DNA from: an uncultured Clostridium sp. | GTDB taxonomy: Bacteria > Bacillota > Clostridia > Clostridiales > Clostridiaceae | Length of the DNA stretch: 7,607 nt | Direction of reading: 5' to 3' | Assembly: GCA_900543325.1 (NCBI GenBank) | Contig: UQQU01000106.1 | Span: 1-7,607, forward strand | In this document: positions 1 to 5,802 of the stretch, piece by piece | Layout: every line of letters begins with the position of its first letter | Position numbering within the stretch: position 1 is the stretch's first letter | Notes under the pieces: model-generated | Seen by the model: the letters and a program-made list of their open reading frames with translations, nothing else | What the model was told of the DNA's origin: nothing | The model's database searches: none | Made by a program: the position numbers and the translations under genes

Positions 1-139
1 ATTGAAATAAATGACCAAAAGCCCATGTTACTAAATAATCATCACCTTCAAAATATCCATCTCTTCTTTGCTTTATCGTAAATGCATCTGCAATATTTTT
101 AGCAACGGATGGTTTTTCTGCTATAATAACTTTCTTCAT
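1..139 (-). CDS. topB: DNA topoisomerase III-type type IA topoisomerase, N-terminal fragment (cut by window edge)
   Basis: The minus strand opens with ATG at 139 and stays open for 46 codons to the edge of the window. The fragment begins MKKVIIAEKPSVAKNIADAF and later reads DYLVTWAFGHLFQ. The AEKPSVA segment with its acidic Glu8 is the start of the TOPRIM domain of type IA topoisomerases of the TopB branch, and the WAFGHL segment is also typical there. These enzymes pass single DNA strands through a transient 5'-phosphotyrosine break and resolve decatenation intermediates. The catalytic tyrosine and the rest of the protein lie outside the window. The start is supported by AGGAGT (150-145) five bases upstream. 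A hairpin at 210-236 separates it from tspO, so it probably has its own promoter. TopB rather than TopA is inferred from the opening motif alone. Confidence 0.85.
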   Translation of the reverse strand, partial: MKKVIIAEKPSVAKNIADAFTIKQRRDGYFEGDDYLVTWAFGHLFQ

Positions 140-168
140 AGTCAACTCCTATTTTTTCTATATAAATA

Positions 169-174
169 ATTATA
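169..174 (-). promoter_or_regulatory. possible -10 box for the topoisomerase gene
   Basis: On the minus strand TATAAT (174 to 169) lies about 30 bases before the ATG at 139 and downstream of the hairpin at 210-236. No convincing -35 box is found 16-18 bases further up. In DNA this A/T-rich such a hexamer can occur by chance. Confidence 0.3.
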
Positions 175-209
175 TCCTCTATTTTGAAGCATTAATCTTT
201 ATAAATAAA

Positions 210-236
210 ATAAAGGCTATTTTAAACAGCCTTTAT
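210..236 (-). terminator. hairpin terminator after tspO
   Basis: ATAAAGGCT (210-218) and AGCCTTTAT (228-236) are perfect 9-bp arms around a 9-base loop. Read on the minus strand, the hairpin is followed by TTTATTTAT. It lies about 130 bases past the tspO stop and before the topoisomerase promoter region, which fits a Rho-independent terminator for the tspO transcript. On the plus strand a T8 run comes only about 14 bases after the stem, so plus-strand activity is less likely. Nothing else is evident in 237-365, which is A/T-rich and has no open frame of note. Confidence 0.65.
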
Positions 237-365
237 CCATTATACAATATTTTTTTTATCATTTCATTATTGATTTTTTATTTGTCACTAATCCTACATA
301 GCAGTTTTATATATAATAATTAGTATAAAATAATCACTACAAACCTAACTATCAACTTATATTAT

Positions 366-932
366 TTACATTTCATTAAACATCCAAACATAAAATGTCA
401 AATATGAAGCAAAGGCTACCCATGCTATATAAGGTATCATTAATGTACCTGCTATTTTGTCAACTTTAAAGAACTTTACAGTAGTAATTATAATTAAAAT
501 TAGTAAAATTACTATTAATATAAATGATATCCCATATAATCTTAAATTAAAAAATATTATTGCCCATAAAAAATTTATTAGGAGTTGAATAAAATAATAA
601 AAGTACCCATCATAATCATTTCTTCCTTCTTTATTATTCATATATATTCTATATGCAGCAACTCCCATTAATACATATAATATTGACCAGACAATTGGGA
701 AAACAATACTTGGAGGATTAAGTATACTTTTTTTCAACGAATCATATGTACTCATTGATCCCTTAGTAATTAACCCTACCAATATTCCTCCAAATAGAGG
801 TATTGCAATATTCTTTAATAACCCTATAAAATCAAACTTACCATTTACACAAAACAATTCCTTAATAATATTTTTTCTTTTTCCTTTAGGAGGTTTATTG
901 GCTTGCATTTTAATTTTAACTTTCTTTTTCAC
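366..932 (-). CDS. tspO: TspO/MBR family tryptophan-rich sensory protein homologue
   Basis: This is a small membrane protein of the TspO/MBR family (mitochondrial benzodiazepine receptor relatives), whose bacterial members bind or degrade porphyrins and affect stress and tetrapyrrole responses. Five hydrophobic segments are visible at about residues 40-56, 76-97, 109-128, 133-153 and 161-184. Family motifs are NPPSIVFPIVW (72-82), LINFLW (118-123) and PYIAWVAFASYL (167-178). The start used is GTG at 932, because AAGAGG (946-941) is 8 bases upstream. ATG at 938 is only 2 bases away, and GTG at 941 overlaps the ribosome site. This gives 188 residues against about 155-165 usual; the excess is a basic N-terminal extension of some 35 residues. 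Several aromatic residues of the first loop are absent (TYDSLKKSILNPP instead of the usual WY..L.KP.W.PP), and the final LN motif reads LT. Family assignment is firm; ligand is unknown. Confidence 0.85.
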   Translation of the reverse strand: MKKKVKIKMQANKPPKGKRKNIIKELFCVNGKFDFIGLLKNIAIPLFGGILVGLITKGSMSTYDSLKKSILNPPSIVFPIVWSILYVLMGVAAYRIYMNNKEGRNDYDGYFYYFIQLLINFLWAIIFFNLRLYGISFILIVILLILIIITTVKFFKVDKIAGTLMIPYIAWVAFASYLTFYVWMFNEM

Positions 933-940
933 TATCATCA

Positions 941-946
941 CCTCTT
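941..946 (-). promoter_or_regulatory. ribosome binding site of tspO that decides its start
   Basis: The minus strand reads AAGAGGTGATGATAGTG. AAGAGG (946-941) pairs with the 16S rRNA 3' end. The distance is 8 bases to GTG 932 but only 2 to ATG 938, which favours the GTG. No other purine-rich site precedes the gene. Confidence 0.5.
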
Positions 947-1030
947 ATTATTACTAATAAAATATATGTTTCATAATAAGAAATAATGTTTAGCTATTTT
1001 ATTAACTATTTATATATTTATTAACTCTAT

Positions 1031-1127
1031 TTTATTATTAATCAACTCTAACAAGTCTTCAATAACTTCATCTTTATTTTATCATTTATCCACTCTAATA
1101 AATCTTCAATAACCTCATCTTTATTTT
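1031..1127 (-). repeat. 47-bp tandem duplication at the 3' end of the hydrolase gene
   Basis: Bases 1031-1080 and 1078-1127 match at 44 of 50 positions, a repeat with a period of 47 bases. The upstream copy on the minus strand encodes the in-frame helix DEVIEDLLEWINDK. Because 47 is not a multiple of three, the second copy is read in another frame as IKMKLLKTC and stops at TAG (1050-1048). In its own frame it would read DEVIEDLLELINNKIE. This points to an old tandem duplication that replaced the original C-terminus. Confidence 0.8.
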
Positions 1128-1989
1128 TTTCATTTAACATTTCATGTCGTCCATTTTTATACAACTTATATTTTAAATCTGTTATTCCTAACCCTTTATA
1201 GGATTCATATAATCTAATTATGCCCTTTCCAAACTTTCCTACAGGATCTTTGTCACCGGCAAAAATAAATATTGGTAAACTTTTAGGAATCTTTCTTAAA
1301 TTCTCTTTTTTGTTGATTTTCCATAATCCTCTAATTAAATCATAATAATATGATGTTGTACAAACAAATCCACACATAGGACTTTCTATATACTTGTCAA
1401 CTTCTTCTTCTACTGAACATAACCAATCGTAATCTGTTCTATTAGGCTTAAAATTAGAATTAAAATTACCAAATGATAATTTATCCATAAGTTTACTTTT
1501 TGCTTTTCTTCCTCTTAACATAATTTCAATTTTTGAAATTAAAATTCCAAGTTTAGTTATTTTGTCTGGCCTACCATCAGTTCCTGATAAAATAACTCCA
1601 TAAATTTCATCTCCATATAATTCTATGTACCTTTGAGCAACAAATGATCCCATACTATGTCCAAATAATATTATTGGTAAATTGGGATTTTCTTTCTTTA
1701 TTATATCTGTTAATTCTTTTACATCTTCAACTAAAATATCAAATCCCTCATTGTCTGCAATATATCCTCTTTCTTCCTCTTCTTTTGATGTTTCTCCATG
1801 CCCCCTATGATCATGCGCATAAACAGTATAACCATTTTCACAAAGCTTCTTAGCAAAATATTCATATCTTAAAGCATATTCAGTCATACCATGAACAATT
1901 TGTATTATTCCCTTTGGATTTCCATTTGCAGTCCATTTATAGCATTTAATTTCTTTTCCCTCTATGTCACTAAAACAAAATCTATTCAA
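1048..1989 (-). CDS. alpha/beta hydrolase, monoacylglycerol lipase / lysophospholipase-like (serine aminopeptidase S33 fold)
   Basis: This is a 313-residue cytosolic alpha/beta hydrolase of the Hydrolase_4 group, which includes monoacylglycerol lipases and PldB-type lysophospholipases. Visible motifs are the oxyanion-hole VHGMTEY (32-38), DHRGHGETS (60-68), the nucleophile elbow GHSMGS (110-115, Ser112), the acid in FAGDKDPVG (Asp248) and the catalytic His in NGRHEML (His282). A cap region lies at about 140-235. There is no signal peptide or membrane segment. The start is TTG at 1989-1987, with AGGAG (2003-1999) nine bases upstream and no better codon near. The last residues come from a frame-shifted copy of a 47-bp duplication. 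The gene has its own promoter and diverges from murT. tspO follows after about 110 bases with no clear terminator between, so read-through is possible. The exact ester substrate cannot be told from sequence. Confidence 0.88.
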   Translation of the reverse strand: MNRFCFSDIEGKEIKCYKWTANGNPKGIIQIVHGMTEYALRYEYFAKKLCENGYTVYAHDHRGHGETSKEEEERGYIADNEGFDILVEDVKELTDIIKKENPNLPIILFGHSMGSFVAQRYIELYGDEIYGVILSGTDGRPDKITKLGILISKIEIMLRGRKAKSKLMDKLSFGNFNSNFKPNRTDYDWLCSVEEEVDKYIESPMCGFVCTTSYYYDLIRGLWKINKKENLRKIPKSLPIFIFAGDKDPVGKFGKGIIRLYESYKGLGITDLKYKLYKNGRHEMLNEKNKDEVIEDLLEWINDKIKMKLLKTC

Positions 1990-2021
1990 AACTATTATCT
2001 CCTTTTCAGTTTTTTGTTTAT

Positions 2022-2050
2022 ATTATTATCTTGTATTTCGCTACTGTCAA
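2022..2050 (-). promoter_or_regulatory. sigma-A-type promoter of the hydrolase gene
   Basis: On the minus strand TTGACA (2050-2045) is a perfect -35 box, followed after 17 bases by AATAAT (2027-2022), five of six matches to the -10 consensus. Transcription would start near 2015, giving a leader of about 25 bases that contains AGGAG before the TTG start. Confidence 0.7.
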
Positions 2051-2063
2051 TTATATAAAAGTA

Positions 2064-2111
2064 TTTTTAATTATTTTTTTACATTTTAAATTTTTTTATA
2101 AAAATTTTTTT
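2064..2111. promoter_or_regulatory. spaced T-tracts, possible curved DNA / UP-like element
   Basis: Runs of four to seven T start at 2064, 2074, 2084, 2091 and 2105, close to one helical turn apart for most. They sit between the two divergent promoters, ending about 30 bases before the first murT -35 candidate. Phased A/T-tracts upstream of a promoter can bend DNA and raise transcription in clostridia (known for the C. perfringens plc gene). The role here is inference. Confidence 0.35.
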
Positions 2112-2141
2112 AATTTAGATTAAATATAATAAAAGATAGAT

Positions 2142-2169
2142 TTGTTAAAGTGCAACTTTATGTTATACT
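2142..2169 (+). promoter_or_regulatory. candidate murT promoter with extended -10
   Basis: TTGTTA (2142-2147, four of six matches) and TATACT (2164-2169, five of six) are 16 bases apart. TG at 2161-2162 one base before the -10 makes it an extended -10. A dyad TAAAGT-GCA-ACTTTA (2146-2160) fills the spacer and could be an operator. The leader to murT would be about 120 bases. Confidence 0.5.
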
Positions 2170-2178
2170 ATTTTAGTA

Positions 2179-2208
2179 TTGATATGTCATTTGTAGTAGA
2201 GATATAAA
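2179..2208 (+). promoter_or_regulatory. second candidate murT promoter
   Basis: TTGATA (2179-2184) and TATAAA (2203-2208) each match consensus at five of six positions with an 18-base spacer. It lies just downstream of the first candidate, so only one of the two may be used. Confidence 0.4.
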
Positions 2209-2290
2209 AAAATAAAATGAATAATTTAATCTTTACTAATAAAATGTTTATATTTCAATAGTATTGTTAATAATGTAAATAAATTATTGT

Positions 2291-2303
2291 AGGTGGTGAA
2301 GGA
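2291..2303 (+). promoter_or_regulatory. murT ribosome binding region with ambiguous start
   Basis: The sequence AGGTGGTGAAGGA holds two purine-rich sites. The two GTG codons (2293, 2296) lie inside it and have no ribosome site upstream of them. AGGTGG (2291-2296) is 8 bases before ATT 2305, and AAGGA (2299-2303) is 7 bases before ATT 2311. An in-frame TAG at 2290-2292 blocks any earlier start, so the true start must be GTG or a rare ATT. Confidence 0.5.
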
Positions 2304-3654
2304 AATTAGTATTAAGTCAATTCTAAGTATATTAGCAACAAAATTCACATTATTTCTTACTAAAACCATTTTAAAAGGTGGAACTACTTTCCCAGGGAGA
2401 GTCGCTTTAAAGCTAGATAGCAATATATTAGCTACAGTTTCTAAGGGATATAAAGTAGTTTTGGTTACAGGAACTAATGGTAAAACTACTACTACAAGCA
2501 TGATTTATAACATCATTAAAGAAAAAGGATATCCTGTTATAACTAATAATACAGGTGCAAATCTTTTCCCAGGTATAGTTACTACATTTGTAGAAAACTA
2601 TAAATTTTTCAACAAAGATGAAAATAAATATGCAATTATTGAAGTAGATGAAGCAAATTTGAAATATATTACAAAATATATTACTCCTGAAATAATAACA
2701 GTTACTAACCTTTTCAGAGATCAACTTGACAGATACGGGGAAGTATATACTACATTAACTAAAATTTTAGAAGGTATAACTCTTGTTCCTGAAAGTAAGC
2801 TTGTTCTTAATGGAGACGAGTCCCTTCTTGGAAAGTTAGATGTTAAAAATGAATTAGTTTTCTATGGATTTAAAACTCCAATAAATGAAAATAAAACTAT
2901 AGATGTAAATGCAGATTCAAAGTTCTGTAAGTTCTGTAAAACTCCTTATAGTTATAATTTTGTTACATATAATCATTTAGGTGATTACTACTGTACAGGC
3001 TGTGGTTACACTCATCCTGCAATAAAGTATGGTGTAGATGAAATTCTAGAGTTAACAGCTGAAAGTTCAACTGTTAAATTTGGAGATACTGAAATTTATC
3101 TTGGACAATCTGGAGTTTATAATATTTATAATGCACTTTGTGCTTATGCAATTGCAAAAGAGCTTAATGTTGATGATAGTACAATAAAAAAATCTCTAGA
3201 AAGTCAAAGTTCTAGTTTTGGAAGACAAGAAATAATAAACATCGATGATAAAGAAGTTAAAATTATACTTGTTAAAAATCCAGCTGGATATAATCAAGCA
3301 TTAGACACTTTATGTCTTAATAAAGACTCTTTCTCATGTGCATTCTTACTTAATGATAATTATGCAGATGGTAGAGATGTATCTTGGATTTGGGATGTTA
3401 ATTTTGAAAATTTAAAAGATGCAGATTTAGATGAGGTATATGTATCTGGACTTAGAGCCTTTGATATGGCAGTAAGACTTAAAACTGCTGGTATAGCATC
3501 TTCAAAGCTTATCATTGAAGAAGATTATGAAAATCTAACAGCTAAAATTAGAAATGGTAAAAATAAAAAGCTATATATTTTAGCTACTTATACTGCAATG
3601 ATAAACTATAGAAAGTATTTACACTCTAAAGGATATATTAAAAACCTTTGGTAA
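2293..3654 (+). CDS. murT: lipid II isoglutaminyl synthase, Mur-ligase-like subunit MurT
   Basis: MurT uses ATP to activate the alpha-carboxylate of D-Glu in lipid II and, with ammonia from GatD, makes D-isoglutamine at the cytoplasmic face of the membrane. Numbered from GTG 2293 (453 residues), it shows the Mur ligase P-loop VTGTNGKTTTT (58-68), the acidic IIEVDEAN (115-122), TNLFRDQLDRYGE (138-150), a four-cysteine zinc ribbon (Cys212, Cys215, Cys234, Cys237) inserted in the middle domain as in other MurT proteins, the NIYNALCAYA segment (277-286), and a C-terminal DUF1727 domain with LVKNPAGYNQ (326-335) and LNDNYADGRDVSWIWD (353-368), which carries the conserved Asp needed for GatD. The start is uncertain: the first ATG is after the P-loop, and ribosome-site spacing suggests ATT 2311, which would give about 447 residues. 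gatD follows after 14 bases, so the two are surely co-transcribed. Confidence 0.95.
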   Translation: MVKEISIKSILSILATKFTLFLTKTILKGGTTFPGRVALKLDSNILATVSKGYKVVLVTGTNGKTTTTSMIYNIIKEKGYPVITNNTGANLFPGIVTTFVENYKFFNKDENKYAIIEVDEANLKYITKYITPEIITVTNLFRDQLDRYGEVYTTLTKILEGITLVPESKLVLNGDESLLGKLDVKNELVFYGFKTPINENKTIDVNADSKFCKFCKTPYSYNFVTYNHLGDYYCTGCGYTHPAIKYGVDEILELTAESSTVKFGDTEIYLGQSGVYNIYNALCAYAIAKELNVDDSTIKKSLESQSSSFGRQEIINIDDKEVKIILVKNPAGYNQALDTLCLNKDSFSCAFLLNDNYADGRDVSWIWDVNFENLKDADLDEVYVSGLRAFDMAVRLKTAGIASSKLIIEEDYENLTAKIRNGKNKKLYILATYTAMINYRKYLHSKGYIKNLW

Positions 3655-3657
3655 TAT

Positions 3658-3663
3658 AGGAGG
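3658..3663 (+). promoter_or_regulatory. ribosome binding site of gatD
   Basis: A perfect AGGAGG lies 5 bases before ATG 3669 in the 14-base gap after murT. It is a much stronger site than that of murT, which may help balance subunit synthesis. Confidence 0.8.
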
Positions 3664-3668
3664 AGCTT

Positions 3669-4394
3669 ATGGAATTAAATATTTGTCACCTTTATCCAGA
3701 TCTTTTAAATGTTTATGGCGATGTGGGTAATATATTAATTTTAAAGCATAGAGCCGAAGAACGTGGAATTAAAGTTAATATAATAAATGTTTCTTTAAAT
3801 GATGAATTTAATGCAGATGATTATGATATTGTATTCTTCGGTGGTGGTCAAGACTATGAGCAATCAATAGTTTCTGCTGATTTAATGAATAATAAAAAAG
3901 AAGAATTATCTAGATATATTAATAATGGTAAAGTTTTAATAGCTATTTGTGGTGGTTATCAATTACTTGGAAAATACTATACTGCTCCAAATGCTGAAAG
4001 AATTGAAGGATTAGGTATATTAGATATATACACAGAAGCTGGTGATACTAGATTTATTGGTGATACTGTAATATATAACGAGGAATTCAACGAAACTTAC
4101 GTTGGCTTTGAAAACCACTCTGGTAGAACTTATCTTAATGGATTAAAGCCATTAGGTAAATGTATCCACGGATACGGAAATAATGGTTCTGATGGATATG
4201 AAGGTTGTGTATACAAAAATACTTACTGTACTTACTTCCATGGTTCACTTTTAGCAAAAAATCCTGAACTTGCAGATAGATTTATTAAAATGGCACTTGA
4301 AATTAAATATTCAGAAGTGGCATTAGAAAAGCTAGATGATAGTTTAGAGCTAAAAGCTAAAGAAGTTATGATTACTAGATTAAACAACAAATAA
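3669..4394 (+). CDS. gatD: lipid II isoglutaminyl synthase, glutamine amidotransferase subunit GatD
   Basis: GatD is a class I, CobQ-like glutaminase that releases ammonia from glutamine and passes it to MurT for amidation of D-Glu in lipid II. The 241-residue protein fits the family length. It begins ICHLYPDLLNVYGDVGN (5-21), typical of GatD. It then has FFGGGQDYEQ (57-66) for the oxyanion region, the nucleophile in AICGGYQLLG (Cys94 at 92-101), Arg128 in DTRFIGD, and the catalytic His in YFHGSLLAKNPELAD (His191). As in other GatD/CobQ-type enzymes the Glu of the usual HxE triad is missing, and the third member is supplied by an Asp of MurT. From memory of the S. aureus protein, Cys94 and Arg128 fall at the same numbers. 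The start is fixed by AGGAGG five bases upstream. The gene is 14 bases after murT and 73 bases before the carboxypeptidase gene. Confidence 0.95.
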   Translation: MELNICHLYPDLLNVYGDVGNILILKHRAEERGIKVNIINVSLNDEFNADDYDIVFFGGGQDYEQSIVSADLMNNKKEELSRYINNGKVLIAICGGYQLLGKYYTAPNAERIEGLGILDIYTEAGDTRFIGDTVIYNEEFNETYVGFENHSGRTYLNGLKPLGKCIHGYGNNGSDGYEGCVYKNTYCTYFHGSLLAKNPELADRFIKMALEIKYSEVALEKLDDSLELKAKEVMITRLNNK

Positions 4395-4404
4395 ATTAGA
4401 CTAA

Positions 4405-4425
4405 TAGAAGAAATAATTTCTTCTA
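4405..4425 (+). repeat. perfect palindrome between gatD and the carboxypeptidase gene
   Basis: TAGAAGAAAT (4405-4414) and ATTTCTTCTA (4416-4425) are perfect 10-bp arms around one base. A second, smaller one (ATTAG-A-CTAAT, 4395-4405) abuts it. As RNA it would form a weak stem with only two G/C pairs and no clean T-run follows, so it may be a partial terminator, an RNA-processing site or an operator for the next gene. Confidence 0.6.
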
Positions 4426-4467
4426 ATATTTAAAAATTATTTACCTAAAAGAAGGACGGGGAGTTTT

Positions 4468-5751
4468 ATGACAAAAAAGTTTTTTAGAGCATTAACTTTA
4501 GTTATTTGCTTAACTTTAGTAGTACCATTCTTTAATACTACTAGAGTATTTGCTGCTACAGAGCCTCAAATAATTGGAGCCTCTGCTATAACAATGGATT
4601 TAGATACTGGTGAAATTATTTATTCAAAAAATGCTGATGTTCAACGTTCACCTGCTAGTACAACTAAATTACTAACAGGACTACTTTTTGCGGAAGCTAA
4701 AAATAAAGATGATTCAATTCCTTATACTGAAGATGCACTTGCAGTTAAGGAAACTTCATTACAAAACTTTCTTGGTAACAATGTAAAAGTAGGAACTACA
4801 ATGACTGCTGATGATGTAATGAAAGCTGTAATGGTATTTTCTGCAAATGATACCGCTGTAATGATGGCTGATGCTGTTTCTGGCTCTGTTGATAAATTTA
4901 CTGAACTTATGAACGAAAGAGCAAAAGAATTAGGTGCTGTTAATTCTCACTTTGTTAGCCCAAATGGATTAGAAACAGATCCGAATAATCACAATGTTAC
5001 TACTGCATATGATTTAGCGCTTATTGCTAAAGCTGCTTATCAAAATGATTGGGTAAGAGAAACTTGTGAATTAGATAAGACTTCTGTTACTTTAGATGGT
5101 AAGAAAATATTTATTGAAACAAGAGATAAAATTCTTGGAGTAGATGGTAACCTTGGTGGTAAAACTGGTAATGAAACTAAGGCTGGTCATTGTTTTGTAG
5201 GTTTCTATAATAGAAATGGCAGAAACTTAGTTACTGTTGTACTTGGTTCTGAATATGGTGCTGATGGAATGAACGTATTCAATGATACTCAAGCTATTGC
5301 AAACTATAGTTATGATGCTAAAAAAACAACTTATAAATCAGCTGGTGATGAAGTTTCAAATGTAGAGTTAAGCTATAAATTATTTAGATTCTTCGGTCCT
5401 ATAAAAACTATAACTGCTCCAGTTATATTAGATCAAGATATTGAATACTACAAGAATGATTTTAATGATAAAAATGCTAAAATCGAAGTTCCATCTAATG
5501 AATTAAACGCTTGGAAAGTAGCTTCAAATAATAATGTTGATTTAACTTTCACTGCTGGAAATCATAGTGAAACAGTTAAAGGTTCTATTACTTTAAGCGT
5601 AGGACAAATATTAAAAGCTAATATTGGAGTATATGTTCTTGCTTTACTAATAACAATTTTAATAATTGTATTAATATTTGTAGTAATTAAATTAATGATT
5701 AATTCAAAAAGACGTAGAAGAAATAGAAGAAGTAGATATTCTAGATACTAA
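4468..5751 (+). CDS. D-alanyl-D-alanine carboxypeptidase, S11 family (PBP5/DacA type), membrane-anchored
   Basis: This penicillin-binding protein removes the terminal D-Ala from peptidoglycan pentapeptides outside the cell and so limits cross-linking. The 427-residue protein has a signal peptide (basic start, hydrophobic 8-22, likely cleavage after VFA at 29). The active-site motifs are SPASTTKLL (Ser64-x-x-Lys67), SAN (125-127) and KTG (232-234), with FVSPNGLE (162-169) typical of S11. A PBP5 C-terminal beta domain follows at about 290-375. Anchoring is by a true transmembrane helix (about 386-411) and a short cytoplasmic tail rich in Arg (KRRRRNRRSRYSRY), not by the amphipathic helix of E. 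coli PBP5. The ATG at 4468 is preceded by GGGGAG at 4 bases and AAGGA at 11. It lies 73 bases after gatD and may be co-transcribed; no separate promoter is clear. The dacA symbol is avoided because several paralogues are common. Confidence 0.93.
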   Translation: MTKKFFRALTLVICLTLVVPFFNTTRVFAATEPQIIGASAITMDLDTGEIIYSKNADVQRSPASTTKLLTGLLFAEAKNKDDSIPYTEDALAVKETSLQNFLGNNVKVGTTMTADDVMKAVMVFSANDTAVMMADAVSGSVDKFTELMNERAKELGAVNSHFVSPNGLETDPNNHNVTTAYDLALIAKAAYQNDWVRETCELDKTSVTLDGKKIFIETRDKILGVDGNLGGKTGNETKAGHCFVGFYNRNGRNLVTVVLGSEYGADGMNVFNDTQAIANYSYDAKKTTYKSAGDEVSNVELSYKLFRFFGPIKTITAPVILDQDIEYYKNDFNDKNAKIEVPSNELNAWKVASNNNVDLTFTAGNHSETVKGSITLSVGQILKANIGVYVLALLITILIIVLIFVVIKLMINSKRRRRNRRSRYSRY

Positions 5752-5789
5752 AAAATGCTATGCAAAGTTTAACTTTGCATAGCATTTTT
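5751..5789. terminator. bidirectional Rho-independent terminator
   Basis: A perfect inverted repeat with 19-bp arms (5751-5769 and 5771-5789) around one base contains the core ATGCTATGCAAAGTT. It begins inside the TAA of the carboxypeptidase gene and ends 13 bases before the stop of the convergent methyltransferase gene. The flanking A5 and T5 runs supply a T-tail on both strands, so it should end both transcripts. Confidence 0.92.
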
Positions 5790-5802
5790 ATATTTTAAAA
5801 TA

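Larger units (their letters stand above)
1990..2292. other. divergent intergenic region between hydrolase gene and murT
   Basis: This 303-bp stretch has no supported gene. It holds the hydrolase promoter and ribosome site on the minus strand, a block of spaced T-tracts (2064-2111), and two overlapping promoter candidates for murT (2142-2169 and 2179-2208) with a small dyad in one spacer. The murT leader would be about 80-130 bases long. I see no T-box, riboswitch fold or G/C-rich hairpin in it. Confidence 0.6.

Noticed and set aside
961..1040. Short repeats of ATGTTT and TTATTAACT between tspO and the hydrolase gene
   Set aside because: They are direct, short, A/T-only and irregular in spacing, with no sign of a CRISPR, terminator or transposon end.
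1644..1853. Plus-strand ORF of 69 codons
   Set aside because: It lies wholly inside the hydrolase gene on the other strand, whose motifs and catalytic residues are intact. It has no ribosome site and a low-complexity Leu-rich translation.
2217..2261. Fourteen-codon ORF in the murT leader (MNNLIFTNKMFIFQ) as a possible leader peptide
   Set aside because: There is no ribosome site before its ATG, no run of regulatory codons and no paired attenuator hairpin. Such ORFs are expected by chance in this A/T-rich DNA.
2170..2292. Riboswitch or T-box in the murT leader
   Set aside because: Only weak A/T stems such as AATAAT/ATTATT are present. No conserved core or terminator hairpin is visible.
2226..2724. 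Two minus-strand ORFs overlapping the start of murT
   Set aside because: They are antisense to the MurT P-loop region, have no ribosome site and resemble no family.
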